Of a stretch of 64,000 bases of DNA, positions 1 to 8,878 are shown in pieces; position 1 is the stretch's first letter, and each line of letters opens with the position of its first letter. The notes under the pieces were generated by a model. That model was not told the origin of the DNA. It saw nothing but the letters and a program-made list of their open reading frames with translations, and searched no databases. A program made the position numbers and the translations under genes. This stretch comes from Nonomuraea muscovyensis (GTDB taxonomy: Bacteria; Actinomycetota; Actinomycetes; Streptosporangiales; Streptosporangiaceae): NCBI RefSeq assembly GCF_014207745.1, contig NZ_JACHJB010000001.1, forward strand, positions 3,348,001-3,412,000, read 5' to 3'.

Positions 1-2057
1 GGCTCTACGCGGCCACGGTCAACGGCCACCGGGCGGGCGACGGGCGGCTCACCCCCGGGTGGACCGACTACCGCCGGCGCATCCAGTACCAGACCCTGGA
101 CGTGACACGGTGGATCGCCGAGGGCGAGAACGTCCTGGGCGTCACGCTCGCCGACGGCTGGTGGAGCGGCTACGTCGGGTTCGACCCGCGCCGGCCCGGC
201 TACCACTACGGCCGCTTCCCCGAGCTCATCGCCGAGCTGCACCTGACCTACGCCGACGGCTCCGCCGAGGTGGTCGGCACCGACGACGCCTGGCGCGTGG
301 GCCACGGCCACGTCCGTTACGCCGACCTGCTCAAGGGCGAGTGCCACGACCTGCGCGCGGCGACGCCGGGCTGGGACCGTCCCGGCTTCGACGACGCCGG
401 CTGGCGGCCGGTCGTGGTGACGGGTCGCGACCACACGCGGCTGGCGGCCTCGCCGGACGAGCCGGTCAGGGCGGTGCGCGAGATCGCCCCGGCCGCCGTC
501 ACCCGCCTCGGTCCCGCCGCGCACCTGGTCGACTTCGGCCAGAACCTGGCGGGCCGGCTCCGCCTGGCTCTGCCCGAGCTGCGGCCGGGCACGCGGGTGG
601 TGATCAGGCACGCCGAGACGCTGGACGGCGCCGGCCGGCTCGACACCGCCAACCTCCGCACGGCCGACGCGACCGACGTGCTCGTCAGCGCGGGGCCCGC
701 CACGGTGTTCGAGCCGGACTTCACCTACCACGGCTTCCGCTACGCCGAGATCAGCGGGGTGGCGGACCTCGGCGAGGTGTCGGCCGTGGTGCTGCACAGC
801 GACACGGCCTGGGCCGGCACGTTCGAGTGCTCCGACCCGGAGGTCAACCGGCTGCAGCGGAACATCGAGTGGGGCCAACGCGGCAACTTCGTCAGCGTGC
901 CGACCGACTGCCCGCAGCGCGACGAGCGGCTGGGCTGGATGGCCGACGCCCAGGTGTTCCTGCCGGCAGCCTGCTTCAACGCCGACGTGGCCGCGTTCTT
1001 CGCCAAGTGGCTGCGCGACGTGCGCGACGCGCAGACCCCGGACGGCGGCTTCCCCAACGTGGCGCCCCGGCTCAGCGGCGTCGCCGAGGAGGGCGCGCCC
1101 GGCTGGGCGGACGCCGGCGTGCTCGTCCCCTGGCAGCTGTACCGCGTCTACGGCGACCCCGCCTTCCTGGACGTGGACTCGATGGCCGCGTGGGTGGACT
1201 TCGTGCACCGCCACAATCCCGACCTGATCTGGCGCGCCAGGACGGGCCCGCACTACGCCGACTGGCTGGCGCCCGGTCCGGCCACCCCGCGCGACCTGCT
1301 CGCCACCGCGTTCTTCCACCGCAGCGCCGACCTGACCGCCAGAGCCGCCGGCGTGCACGGCCGCACCGCCGACGAGGAGCGCCTGCGCCGGCTGGCCGGG
1401 GACATCAGGACGGCCTTTATTAAAACGTTCGCACCGGCACCGGGCAGGCTGGCGGGCGACACCCAGACCGGCTACCTGCTGGCCCTAGCCTTCGGCCTGC
1501 TGCCGCCGGAGTGGGTCGCCCCGGCCGCGCGGCGGCTCGCCGAACTGGTCGAGGAGCACGGCCCGCAGACCGGCTTCCTCGGCGTCAACCTGCTCTGCCC
1601 GGTGCTGTCCGCGCACGGCCGCGCCGACCTGGCGCACGCGCTGCTGCGCCGCACCGATCCTCCGTCCTGGCTCCACCAGGTACGCAACGGCGCCACCACG
1701 GTCTGGGAACGCTGGGACGGCAAGGGCGCCCCGTCCATGAACTCCTTCAACCACTACGCGTTCGGCTCGATCGGCGCCTGGCTGTACGGCGGCGTCGCCG
1801 GGATCGGCCAGGCCCCCGGCTCGGTGGCCTATCGAGAGCTGGTGATCCGCCCGCTCCCCGGCGACCTGTCCTGGGCGCGAGCCTCCTACGAGTCGGCGCG
1901 CGGCCGGATCGCCGTGTCGTGGGAACGCGCGGAGGGCGCCTTCCACCTCGCCGTGACCGTCCCGCCCGGCTCGACCGCAACTGTCCACCTGCCTGACGGC
2001 CAGACCCATCACGTGCCCTCGGGGGACCACCTCTTCCGCTCGACCCAGGAGACATGA
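1..2057 (+). CDS. alpha-L-rhamnosidase, GH78 family (5' truncated by window edge)
   Basis: Retaining its frame from base 3, this reads about 684 residues of a GH78 alpha-L-rhamnosidase, which inverts and releases terminal rhamnose from glycosides. The visible start (AATVNGHRAGDGRLTPGWTD) is the N-terminal beta-sandwich, so the true start lies upstream of base 1. The catalytic (alpha/alpha)6 barrel shows DCPQRDERLGWMADAQ (about 908-955), the family signature with an acidic catalytic residue, and TTVWERWDG (about 1696-1722) with the second catalytic Glu, followed by the C-terminal beta domain. No secretion signal can be judged because the start is missing. The stop overlaps the next gene by four bases (ATGA), making it the first visible gene of a five-gene operon with a sugar importer and a second glycosidase. 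Family assignment is firm; the exact linkage cut is not readable. Confidence 0.93.
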   Translation, partial: LYAATVNGHRAGDGRLTPGWTDYRRRIQYQTLDVTRWIAEGENVLGVTLADGWWSGYVGFDPRRPGYHYGRFPELIAELHLTYADGSAEVVGTDDAWRVGHGHVRYADLLKGECHDLRAATPGWDRPGFDDAGWRPVVVTGRDHTRLAASPDEPVRAVREIAPAAVTRLGPAAHLVDFGQNLAGRLRLALPELRPGTRVVIRHAETLDGAGRLDTANLRTADATDVLVSAGPATVFEPDFTYHGFRYAEISGVADLGEVSAVVLHSDTAWAGTFECSDPEVNRLQRNIEWGQRGNFVSVPTDCPQRDERLGWMADAQVFLPAACFNADVAAFFAKWLRDVRDAQTPDGGFPNVAPRLSGVAEEGAPGWADAGVLVPWQLYRVYGDPAFLDVDSMAAWVDFVHRHNPDLIWRARTGPHYADWLAPGPATPRDLLATAFFHRSADLTARAAGVHGRTADEERLRRLAGDIRTAFIKTFAPAPGRLAGDTQTGYLLALAFGLLPPEWVAPAARRLAELVEEHGPQTGFLGVNLLCPVLSAHGRADLAHALLRRTDPPSWLHQVRNGATTVWERWDGKGAPSMNSFNHYAFGSIGAWLYGGVAGIGQAPGSVAYRELVIRPLPGDLSWARASYESARGRIAVSWERAEGAFHLAVTVPPGSTATVHLPDGQTHHVPSGDHLFRSTQET

Positions 2058-3364
2058 CCATGACCGACCTGCGCAACGCCCGGATGAGCCGCGCCCAGTT
2101 CTTCCGCATGATGGGTGGCCTGGCCGCGGCCGCGGCAGCCACCACCGCCTGCTCGACCAGGCCCCAGACCACCGCGAGCACCGGCGACGGCCAGGCCGTG
2201 ACGGAGCTGAAGTTCGTCGGCGTGGCCGACCAGAAGGCGCCGATGGACGGCCTGCTGACCGCCTACCAGCAGGCCCAGCCGTCGGTGCGGCTGACCGCCT
2301 CCTACGCCCCGACCGACCAGGTGCAGACCTCGCTGCGCACCCAGCTCGGCGCGGGCAACGCGCCCGACCTGCACGTGGTGTATCCCGGCAGCGGCAGCGC
2401 GATGTCGATGAGCCAGATCGCCGAGGCCGGGCTGCTGGCCGACCTGTCCGCGCAGGCGTGGGCGGCGACGATCCCCACCGGGTTCAAGCCGGCCTTCCAA
2501 CTCGACGGCAAGACCTACATGTACTCCGCGGGCTCGTCGGTCATCGGCGCCGTCTACAACAAGAAGGTCTTCGAGCAGGCCGGCGTGCAGGAGCCGCCGG
2601 CCACCTGGAGCGAGTTCCTGGCCCTGTGCGGCAAGCTCAAGAAGGCCGGCGTGACGCCGATCGCGCTGGGCGCCCAGACGCCGTGGGTGACGCAGCTCAT
2701 CACGTACGCGCTGGTCCCCTCGACCGTCTACGCCAAGGACCCGACGTTCGACGACAAGCAGCTCGCCGGCCAGGCGAGCTTCGCCGAGTCGGGCTGGCGC
2801 CAGGCCATGGAGATGTACCTGGAGCTGCAGAAACGCGGCTTCTTCAACGACAACCCGAACGGCACCACGTTCGAGCAGCAGACCTCCATGGTGGCCACTG
2901 GCAAGGCGGCCATGGCGATCCAGGTCTCGGCCGTCCTGCCGGACTTCCGCAAGGCCGCCTCAGCGCCGGACGACCTGTCGATGTTCCCGGTGCCGGGGGC
3001 CGACGACGCGGCGTCCGTCTGGATCCCCGCCGGAGTCGTCGTCGGGCTGGGCGTCAGCGCCAAGAGCAGGAACGTCGAGCAGGCCAAGGCGTTCGTCGAC
3101 TTCCTCGGCAGGCAGGAGAACATCAACGCCTGGGCCAAGGCCATCGCCGCGATCCCGCTCACCCAGGACGCCGGCTCGACCGTCGACCCGGCGGTGCAGT
3201 CGTTCCTGCCGTTCACCAAGGACCGGGCGGTGCCGTTCATGGACCAGCGCTGGCCCAACGCCGAGGTGCAGCCGGTCCACTTCGCGGTGGTGCAGGAACT
3301 GCTCGCCGGCAAGGCCACGGTGGACGAGGCGCTGAAGAAGATGGACGAGGCGTACCGCAAGTGA
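2054..3364 (+). CDS. ABC sugar transporter, extracellular solute-binding lipoprotein
   Basis: 436-residue family 1 (MalE/UgpB-like) solute-binding protein that captures an oligosaccharide outside the membrane and delivers it to the two permeases encoded next. The N terminus has a hydrophobic stretch ending in the lipobox ATTAC with Cys33 as the lipidation site; an NARMSRAQFF segment resembles but does not match a twin-arginine motif. The mature part has the usual pattern of this fold (ADLSAQAW near residue 130, YNKKVFEQAGV near 170, TWSEFLALCGKLK near 184). The start ATG overlaps the rhamnosidase stop and the stop overlaps the GTG of the first permease. Context suggests rhamnosides or rhamnose-containing oligosaccharides as ligand; that is inference from the flanking glycosidases. 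Confidence 0.94.
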   Translation: MTMTDLRNARMSRAQFFRMMGGLAAAAAATTACSTRPQTTASTGDGQAVTELKFVGVADQKAPMDGLLTAYQQAQPSVRLTASYAPTDQVQTSLRTQLGAGNAPDLHVVYPGSGSAMSMSQIAEAGLLADLSAQAWAATIPTGFKPAFQLDGKTYMYSAGSSVIGAVYNKKVFEQAGVQEPPATWSEFLALCGKLKKAGVTPIALGAQTPWVTQLITYALVPSTVYAKDPTFDDKQLAGQASFAESGWRQAMEMYLELQKRGFFNDNPNGTTFEQQTSMVATGKAAMAIQVSAVLPDFRKAASAPDDLSMFPVPGADDAASVWIPAGVVVGLGVSAKSRNVEQAKAFVDFLGRQENINAWAKAIAAIPLTQDAGSTVDPAVQSFLPFTKDRAVPFMDQRWPNAEVQPVHFAVVQELLAGKATVDEALKKMDEAYRK

Positions 3365-4293
3365 CCCACCTGACCGTCGACAAGCCGCCCCGGTCGCGCC
3401 CGGCCCCCGCCGGGCGGCCGGGCCCGCTGGGGCGCTTCAGCGCCTCCTCCCCGTCCTGGCTGTTCGCCGCGCCCGCCCTGGTGGTCTATGTGGCGGTGGT
3501 GCTCTACCCGGCCGCCGCCGGCGTGGTCTACGCCTTCACCGACTGGAGCGGCATCGGCCAGGAGATGTCCTTCGTCGGGGTGGCCAACTTCCTGACGTTG
3601 CTGGACGACGAGCAGGCCATGGGCTCGATCGGCAACACGCTGCTGCTGACCCTGGCGATCGTGGCCGTGCAGAACGGCGTGGGCCTGCTGCTGGCGCTGG
3701 GCGTGCACGCCAAACTGCGCAGCAGGGCCATGCTGCGCGTCGTCTTCTTCTCGCCGGTGGTCGTCAGCCCGGTGATGGTGGCGTTCCTGTGGAAGTACGT
3801 CTACAACCCCGACCCGTCAGCCGGCCTGAACGGGCTGCTCGGCCTGCGGGTCGACTGGCTGGGCGACCCGTCGGTGGCCCTGTGGTCGATCGCCGGCATG
3901 GTGGTGTGGCAGTACGCCGGATACTCCATGGTCATCTTCCTGGCGGGCCTGGAGGGAGTGCCCACGGAGCTGCACGAGGCCGCGATGATCGACGGCGCGG
4001 GCACGTTCCAGCGCTTCCGCTACGTCACCTGGCCGCTGCTGGCGCCCGCGGTGACGATCAACCTGATGCTGTCCACGATCGGCGGGCTCAAGCTGTTCGA
4101 CCAGATCTTCGCCGCGACGAACGGCGGCCCCGGCTACGCCACCGAGACGCTGTCCACTGTGCTGTACAAGCAGGCGTTCGTGTTCGGCAAGTTCGGCTAC
4201 AGCACCGCGATCGCGCTGGTGCTGGCGCTGTTCGTGGCGGCCGTCTCGCTCGTCCAGGTCTACTACCTGCGCAGCCGGGAGGTGGCCTCGTGA
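3361..4293 (+). CDS. ABC sugar transporter permease (MalF/UgpA type)
   Basis: 310-residue integral membrane permease of a carbohydrate ABC importer. I choose the GTG at 3361, which overlaps the stop of the binding protein (GTGA) and gives the normal length; the open frame extends much further upstream but only as an antisense-like shadow of the preceding gene. Six membrane segments are visible, beginning with SWLFAAPALVVYVAVVLYP. The cytoplasmic EAA loop that docks on the ATPase is ELHEAAMIDGAGTFQRF at about residues 200-220. It pairs with the next gene. No ATP-binding subunit is encoded in the operon, which is usual in actinomycetes where one shared MsiK-type ATPase serves several sugar importers. 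Confidence 0.94.
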   Translation: MTHLTVDKPPRSRPAPAGRPGPLGRFSASSPSWLFAAPALVVYVAVVLYPAAAGVVYAFTDWSGIGQEMSFVGVANFLTLLDDEQAMGSIGNTLLLTLAIVAVQNGVGLLLALGVHAKLRSRAMLRVVFFSPVVVSPVMVAFLWKYVYNPDPSAGLNGLLGLRVDWLGDPSVALWSIAGMVVWQYAGYSMVIFLAGLEGVPTELHEAAMIDGAGTFQRFRYVTWPLLAPAVTINLMLSTIGGLKLFDQIFAATNGGPGYATETLSTVLYKQAFVFGKFGYSTAIALVLALFVAAVSLVQVYYLRSREVAS

Positions 4294-5102
4294 GAAGGAC
4301 GTACCTGCTGGAGATCGTCATGGTCGCGGTGGCGGTCGCGTTCCTGTTCCCCGTCTACACCCTGATCGCGCTGTCGCTGAAGGACCCCGCCCAGATCTCG
4401 CAGACCCCGCTGGCCCTGCCGGCCCCGCCCACGCTGGACAACTTCGCCAAGGCCTGGTCGGCCGCGGCGCTCGGGCCGTCGCTGGTCAACAGCACGGTGA
4501 TCACGGGGGTCAGCCTGGTCGCGCTGGTCGCGCTCGGCTCGTTCGCCGCCTACTTCCTGGCGCGGGCGCAGAGCCGGCTCGGCTACGGCCTGTACATCCT
4601 GTTCCTGCTGGGCATCGTGCTGCCGTTCCAGCTCGGCATGATCCCGCTCTACGAGCTGGTGAACGATCTCGGCCTGCTCGGCACGCACGCCGGGATGATC
4701 CTCTTCTACACCGGGATCCAGCTCCCCTTCACCGTGTTCCTCTACACCGGTTTCATCCGCGCGCTGCCCCGCGACTACGCCAGCGCCGCCCAGATCGACG
4801 GGGCCTCCCACCTGACCGCCTTCACCCGGGTGGTCTTCCCGCTGCTGCGGCCGATCACCGGCACGGTGCTGATCCTCAACGCCGTCTTCGTCTGGAACGA
4901 CTTCTTCACACCGCTGCTGTACCTGGGCGGCTCCGGCTTCGAGACGGTCCCGGTGAGCGTCTTCGCCTTCGTCGGCCAGTACGTCTCCGACCACGGCCTG
5001 GTCTTCGCCGGGCTGGTGCTGGGCGCGCTGCCGATCGTGCTGGTCTTCCTGGTGCTCCAGCGCTACGTCATCAAGGGCTTCTCCAGCGGGCTCAAGGGAT
5101 GA
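4290..5102 (+). CDS. ABC sugar transporter permease (MalG/UgpE type)
   Basis: 270-residue second permease of the importer. The GTG at 4290 overlaps the previous stop by four bases and yields VRRTYLLEIVMVAVAVAFLF, a typical first membrane segment of the MalG class. The EAA loop reads DYASAAQIDGASHLTAF near residue 168, and the C terminus ends with QRYVIKGFSSGLKG, the usual ending of CUT1 permeases. Its stop overlaps the ATG of the large glycosidase gene by four bases, so transport and hydrolysis are translationally linked. Together with the two preceding genes it forms a complete membrane import unit lacking only the ATPase. Confidence 0.94.
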   Translation: MRRTYLLEIVMVAVAVAFLFPVYTLIALSLKDPAQISQTPLALPAPPTLDNFAKAWSAAALGPSLVNSTVITGVSLVALVALGSFAAYFLARAQSRLGYGLYILFLLGIVLPFQLGMIPLYELVNDLGLLGTHAGMILFYTGIQLPFTVFLYTGFIRALPRDYASAAQIDGASHLTAFTRVVFPLLRPITGTVLILNAVFVWNDFFTPLLYLGGSGFETVPVSVFAFVGQYVSDHGLVFAGLVLGALPIVLVFLVLQRYVIKGFSSGLKG

Positions 5103-8100
5103 ACCTCTCCGACATCCTGCGCGAGCCGCCCGCCTCCCACAGCCCGGCGGCCATCTGGTGGTGGAGCGGCGAGCCGCTGCGCCGCGACCGGCTGCGCTGG
5201 CAGATGGAACGGCTGGTGGCCGGGGGCGTGCGCAACCTCGTCATCCTCAACCTCGCCCCGTCGGGCCCACTGTTCGGGGCCGACGCCGACGACCCGCCGT
5301 TCCTGTCGGCGGCCTGGTGGGAGCTGCTCGACCAGGTCTGCGCCGACGCGCACGAGCTGGGCGCGTACCTGTGGTTCTACGACCAGCTCGGCTTCTCCGG
5401 CGCCGACCTGCAGGCCCGCCTGGTGCAGGAGAACCCGCGCTTCGCCGGCCAGTGGCTGGCGGCCGACGGGTCGATCACCACGCGCGGCTTCGACTACCTG
5501 TCACGCGAGGCGTGCGCCACGCTGCTGGACCGGGTGCACGGCGAGTTCGAGCGCCGGGTCGGCCACTGGTTCGGCTCGGTGATCGCCGGGTCGTTCCAGG
5601 ACGAGCTGCCGACCCTGCCCACCTGGTCGGCCACGTTCGCCGAGGAGTACGCGGCCCGGCGCGGCGCGGAGTTCTCGCCGGCCGACCCCGACTGGCGGGC
5701 CTACCAGCTCACCCGCGCCGAGCTGGCGGAGGAGGCGTTCTTCCGCCCGCTGGCCGAGTGGCACCGGCGCAACGGCCTGATCGGCGGCTGCGACCAGCAG
5801 GACCCGGCCCGCGCCGGGCACCCGGTCGACGGGGTGCGCCTGTACGCCGACTACGCCCGTACCCACCGCTGGTTCGGCGCCCCCGGCTCGGACCACCACG
5901 GCGACGCGCGGCTGCACTCCTCCCTCGCCCACCTGTACGGCCGTCCGCGCACCTGGATCGAGGCGTTCCACTCCAGCGGCTGGGGCGGCACGCTGGAGGA
6001 GACCCTCGACTGGCTGCTGCCGTGGCTGCGGGCGGGCGCCACCCTGTACAACCCGCACGCCGTCTACTACACGACCAAGCGGGGCTGGTGGGAGTGGGCG
6101 CCGCCGTCCACCGACTGGCGCCAGCCGTACTGGCGGCACCACCGCGTCTTCGCCGACGCCGTCACCCGCCTGTGCGCGGCCCTGTCGCTGGGCCGCCACG
6201 CCTGCGACGTGGCCGTCCTGCTGCCCACCGCGACCGCGCAGGCCGGCACCCCGCCGGACGGCGCCGCCGGACCGGCGAGCGGGGCGGCGGGCGAGCTGGC
6301 GGGCGGGGCGGCGCGCGCGCAGCGGGTGTACCGCGAGATCGTGGGCGACATGGCCTGGTTCGCGACCGCACCCGGCGTGCTCGACCGGCTCTGCCTGGAC
6401 GCCGATGTGATAGACGACGACTCGGTACGGCGCGCCGTCGTGGCGGACGGGCGGCTGGCCGTCTCCACCGAGGCCTACCGGGCCGTCGTGCTGCCCGCCG
6501 TCACAACCCTCGACGAGGACGTCGCGGCCCGGCTCGCTGAGTTCGCCGCGGGCGGCGGGCTGCTCGTGGCCGTGGGCGCGCTGCCGGACCCGCCCGTCCT
6601 GCGGGCCGCGTTCGAGGCGGGGACCGCCCGGTTCGCGGCGTCGGGCGAGGACCTGGGCGAGGCGCTGGCCGGACTCACCCGGCGGGTGGAGGCACCGGTG
6701 CCGCCGCTGGTGCGGGAGGTCGGCGACACCACGCTGGTCTTCCTGCTCGCCGCGTTCCCCATGGCGAGCCGGATCGGGGTGGGCCGGCCCGAGGAGCGCG
6801 GCGTCGCGCTGGGCTGGCTGGACGCCGCCGTCGACTTCGACCCCGGCCGGTACGCGCGTGAGATGCGCGTCAAGGTGAGGGGGGTCTCCGGGACACCGCT
6901 GCTGGCCGGCCTGTTCGGCGGCGAACAGCGGGCGCTGCCGTACACGGTGGACGGCGACGCGGTGGAGGTGGTCGTCCCGTTCGACGACGGCCCCGCCGCG
7001 TTGCTGGTGTTCGGCGGCGAGACGGGCGGGCGGCCGGGCGGGCAGGCAGCGCCCGCGCCGCCCCGCCCGTCCTATCGGACCGCGATCGACCTCGGCGAGG
7101 AGTGGGACGTCGAGGTGGTGCCGACCCTGGACGACACCTGGTCGGACTTCGGCGCCCAGGCGAGCGTCGAGTGCTGGACGCTGCGGACACCTGACGGCGA
7201 GCCGGTGCACGCCACCTTCGGCCCGCACGGGCAGCAGCGGGTGGCGGACGGGCCGTGGACACCGGCCGTCTGGTCGGTCTCGCGCGGACTGCGCAAGGAC
7301 CCGATCCACCGCGAGACGCTCGGCCCGAAGGGGCACGTGCCGGTGGAGTTCCTCGCGTTCGGCCGGGTCGCCGCCGGCGGGCGGGCCCACTTCCGCAGCG
7401 TGCTCACCGTGCCGCCGGGGCCCGGCGGCCGGCTGGCGGTCGGGGCCGGCGCCGCGAAGACCGTCCGGCTGGACGGCACGGACGTGCCGCTCGACGACGC
7501 CGGATACGCCGCGGTCTCACGCGCGCCGGTGCCGCCCGGGACCTACGAGCTGGACCTGCTGCTCGTCCCCGACGAGGAGCACGACCTGCGGGCGCACGTC
7601 TGCCTGCTGGCCGACCCCGCCGACGCGGTGTGGCCGGAGTGGATCGGCGGCACGCCGCTGGCGACGACCGTGCGCGTGGGCGCGCCGCCGTACGAGGTGC
7701 TCCAGGTGGCCTCGACGGCGTTCTGCCGGGTGCTGGTCAACGGAGAGGAGGCGGGCCGGCAGGGCGGCTTCGACCCGTACGCCGAGGCCGACATCCCGCG
7801 GGTGCGCCGCTACGACGTAGCCCACCTGCTCCGGCCCGGCGACAACACGATCGCGGTGGAGTCGGACGGCTGGGTCCTGACCGACGGGCTGGCCGTCTCC
7901 GGCCCCGGCTGGTCGCCGGGCGTGCGCGTACGGCGGCGCCAGCACGGCGACCCGGCCGCCCTGTGGCTGCGCACCCGCCCCCATCCGCTGCCGGGGGCCG
8001 GCTGGCTGGACGGGCGCCCGACTTCGCTGCCCGCCGTGTTCGCGGCGCCGGGCGGCGGGCCGCGGGTCGAGCGGTTCCTGCTCGACCCGCCGCCGGGCGT

Positions 8101-8572
8101 GACGGGGATCGAGGTGGACGCGGCCGGGCCCGTGGAGATCTCCGGCGCCGAGCTGAGGGTGACGACGGAACCCGGCGCGCAGGCGGGGGCGGCGCTGTCC
8201 GGTCCCGTCCGGTTCACCTGCGGGCCGGGCCGGATGCGGCTCGGAGACTGGGAGGACCACGGGCTGCGGGGCTACAGCGGCGGCGTCCGCTACCACACCA
8301 CGGTCCGGACGAAAGCGGGGCCGGGCCTGATCGACCTCGGCCGGGTCCGCGGCACGGCCGAGGTGACGGTCAACGGGCGGCCCTGCGGCATCCGGGTGTG
8401 CTCGCCGTACACCTTCGACGTCCTGATGGACGACGGCGAGAACACGGTCGAGGTGCTCGTCCTCGGCACCCTCGGCCCGTACCTGGACGAGGTCAGCCCG
8501 ACGCACTTCGTCTTCCCCGGCCAGCGCGGCACGGGCCTGTTCGGCCCGGTCCGCCTCCACCTCGACCCGTGA
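5099..8572 (+). CDS. large glycoside hydrolase, GH106-like (probable alpha-L-rhamnosidase)
   Basis: 1157-residue enzyme. The N terminus (AAIWWWSGEPLRRDRLRWQM) matches the start of GH106 proteins, where a W-rich strand and a helix begin a TIM barrel. The C terminus has a galactose-binding-like beta domain: TAEVTVNGRPCGIRVCSPYT, then an ENTVEVLVLGTL strand and an RGTGLFGPVRLHL ending, as in GH106/GH2-type sandwich domains. A second NGEEAG strand near residue 880 suggests two such domains. No signal peptide is seen, so the enzyme probably acts in the cytoplasm on imported sugars. It is the last gene of the operon and overlaps the permease stop. GH106 is my recognition from motif style; the catalytic Glu pair was not identified. 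A candidate terminator hairpin follows at 8604-8630. Confidence 0.75.
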   Translation: MNLSDILREPPASHSPAAIWWWSGEPLRRDRLRWQMERLVAGGVRNLVILNLAPSGPLFGADADDPPFLSAAWWELLDQVCADAHELGAYLWFYDQLGFSGADLQARLVQENPRFAGQWLAADGSITTRGFDYLSREACATLLDRVHGEFERRVGHWFGSVIAGSFQDELPTLPTWSATFAEEYAARRGAEFSPADPDWRAYQLTRAELAEEAFFRPLAEWHRRNGLIGGCDQQDPARAGHPVDGVRLYADYARTHRWFGAPGSDHHGDARLHSSLAHLYGRPRTWIEAFHSSGWGGTLEETLDWLLPWLRAGATLYNPHAVYYTTKRGWWEWAPPSTDWRQPYWRHHRVFADAVTRLCAALSLGRHACDVAVLLPTATAQAGTPPDGAAGPASGAAGELAGGAARAQRVYREIVGDMAWFATAPGVLDRLCLDADVIDDDSVRRAVVADGRLAVSTEAYRAVVLPAVTTLDEDVAARLAEFAAGGGLLVAVGALPDPPVLRAAFEAGTARFAASGEDLGEALAGLTRRVEAPVPPLVREVGDTTLVFLLAAFPMASRIGVGRPEERGVALGWLDAAVDFDPGRYAREMRVKVRGVSGTPLLAGLFGGEQRALPYTVDGDAVEVVVPFDDGPAALLVFGGETGGRPGGQAAPAPPRPSYRTAIDLGEEWDVEVVPTLDDTWSDFGAQASVECWTLRTPDGEPVHATFGPHGQQRVADGPWTPAVWSVSRGLRKDPIHRETLGPKGHVPVEFLAFGRVAAGGRAHFRSVLTVPPGPGGRLAVGAGAAKTVRLDGTDVPLDDAGYAAVSRAPVPPGTYELDLLLVPDEEHDLRAHVCLLADPADAVWPEWIGGTPLATTVRVGAPPYEVLQVASTAFCRVLVNGEEAGRQGGFDPYAEADIPRVRRYDVAHLLRPGDNTIAVESDGWVLTDGLAVSGPGWSPGVRVRRRQHGDPAALWLRTRPHPLPGAGWLDGRPTSLPAVFAAPGGGPRVERFLLDPPPGVTGIEVDAAGPVEISGAELRVTTEPGAQAGAALSGPVRFTCGPGRMRLGDWEDHGLRGYSGGVRYHTTVRTKAGPGLIDLGRVRGTAEVTVNGRPCGIRVCSPYTFDVLMDDGENTVEVLVLGTLGPYLDEVSPTHFVFPGQRGTGLFGPVRLHLDP

Positions 8573-8603
8573 GCCGCCCTCGACACGGGCGTGCGGTGGC
8601 CTG

Positions 8604-8630
8604 GCCGGCCGTGTTCCGCGGTCGGCCGGC
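8604..8630 (+). terminator. hairpin after the rhamnoside operon
   Basis: GCCGGCCG (8604-8611) pairs perfectly with CGGCCGGC (8623-8630) across an 11-base loop, 31 bases after the GH106-like stop. There is no T-run, which is common for actinomycete terminators. Role inferred from position. Confidence 0.4.
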
Positions 8631-8648
8631 GTGAGTCACACTTGCGGG

Positions 8649-8754
8649 ATGTCGGTCCGTGTCGCGCTCGCCGTCCTCGCCCTGGTCCTGGTGCCGGCCT
8701 GCGGTGCGGCCCGGCGACGGCGCGCCCGACTACTCGGTCGGCCCCGCGGAGTGA
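8649..8754 (+). pseudogene. remnant of a small lipoprotein gene, frameshifted
   Basis: From ATG 8649 the frame encodes a lipoprotein-like leader, MSVRVALAVLALVLVPACGA, with a possible lipid-accepting Cys at residue 18. After the GCC at about 8709-8711 the same frame becomes Arg-rich and runs antisense through the XRE gene. One base over, the sequence reads GDGAPDYSVGPAE and stops at 8752-8754. This pattern fits a short lipoprotein disrupted by a one-base shift. It could also be chance in GC-rich DNA; no homologue is recognised. Confidence 0.3.
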
Positions 8755-8878
8755 GACCCGCTCACCGTCCCGGGCGGATGGGTTCCGGCCGGTCACCGGG
8801 GCCGGGTCGTGGGGCCTCCCGGCCCACGTCAACCGGGGTCGCGGCAGGCGACGAGCGCCGCCGACTCGTGGTGGCGGG

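Larger units (their letters stand above)
8573..8878. other. 306-base gap between the rhamnoside operon and the XRE gene
   Basis: This stretch holds the candidate hairpin terminator and a short lipoprotein-like reading frame (listed separately at 8649-8754). The rest, 8755-8878, shows no coding pattern I trust. It ends at the stop of the leftward XRE-family gene. Confidence 0.5.
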
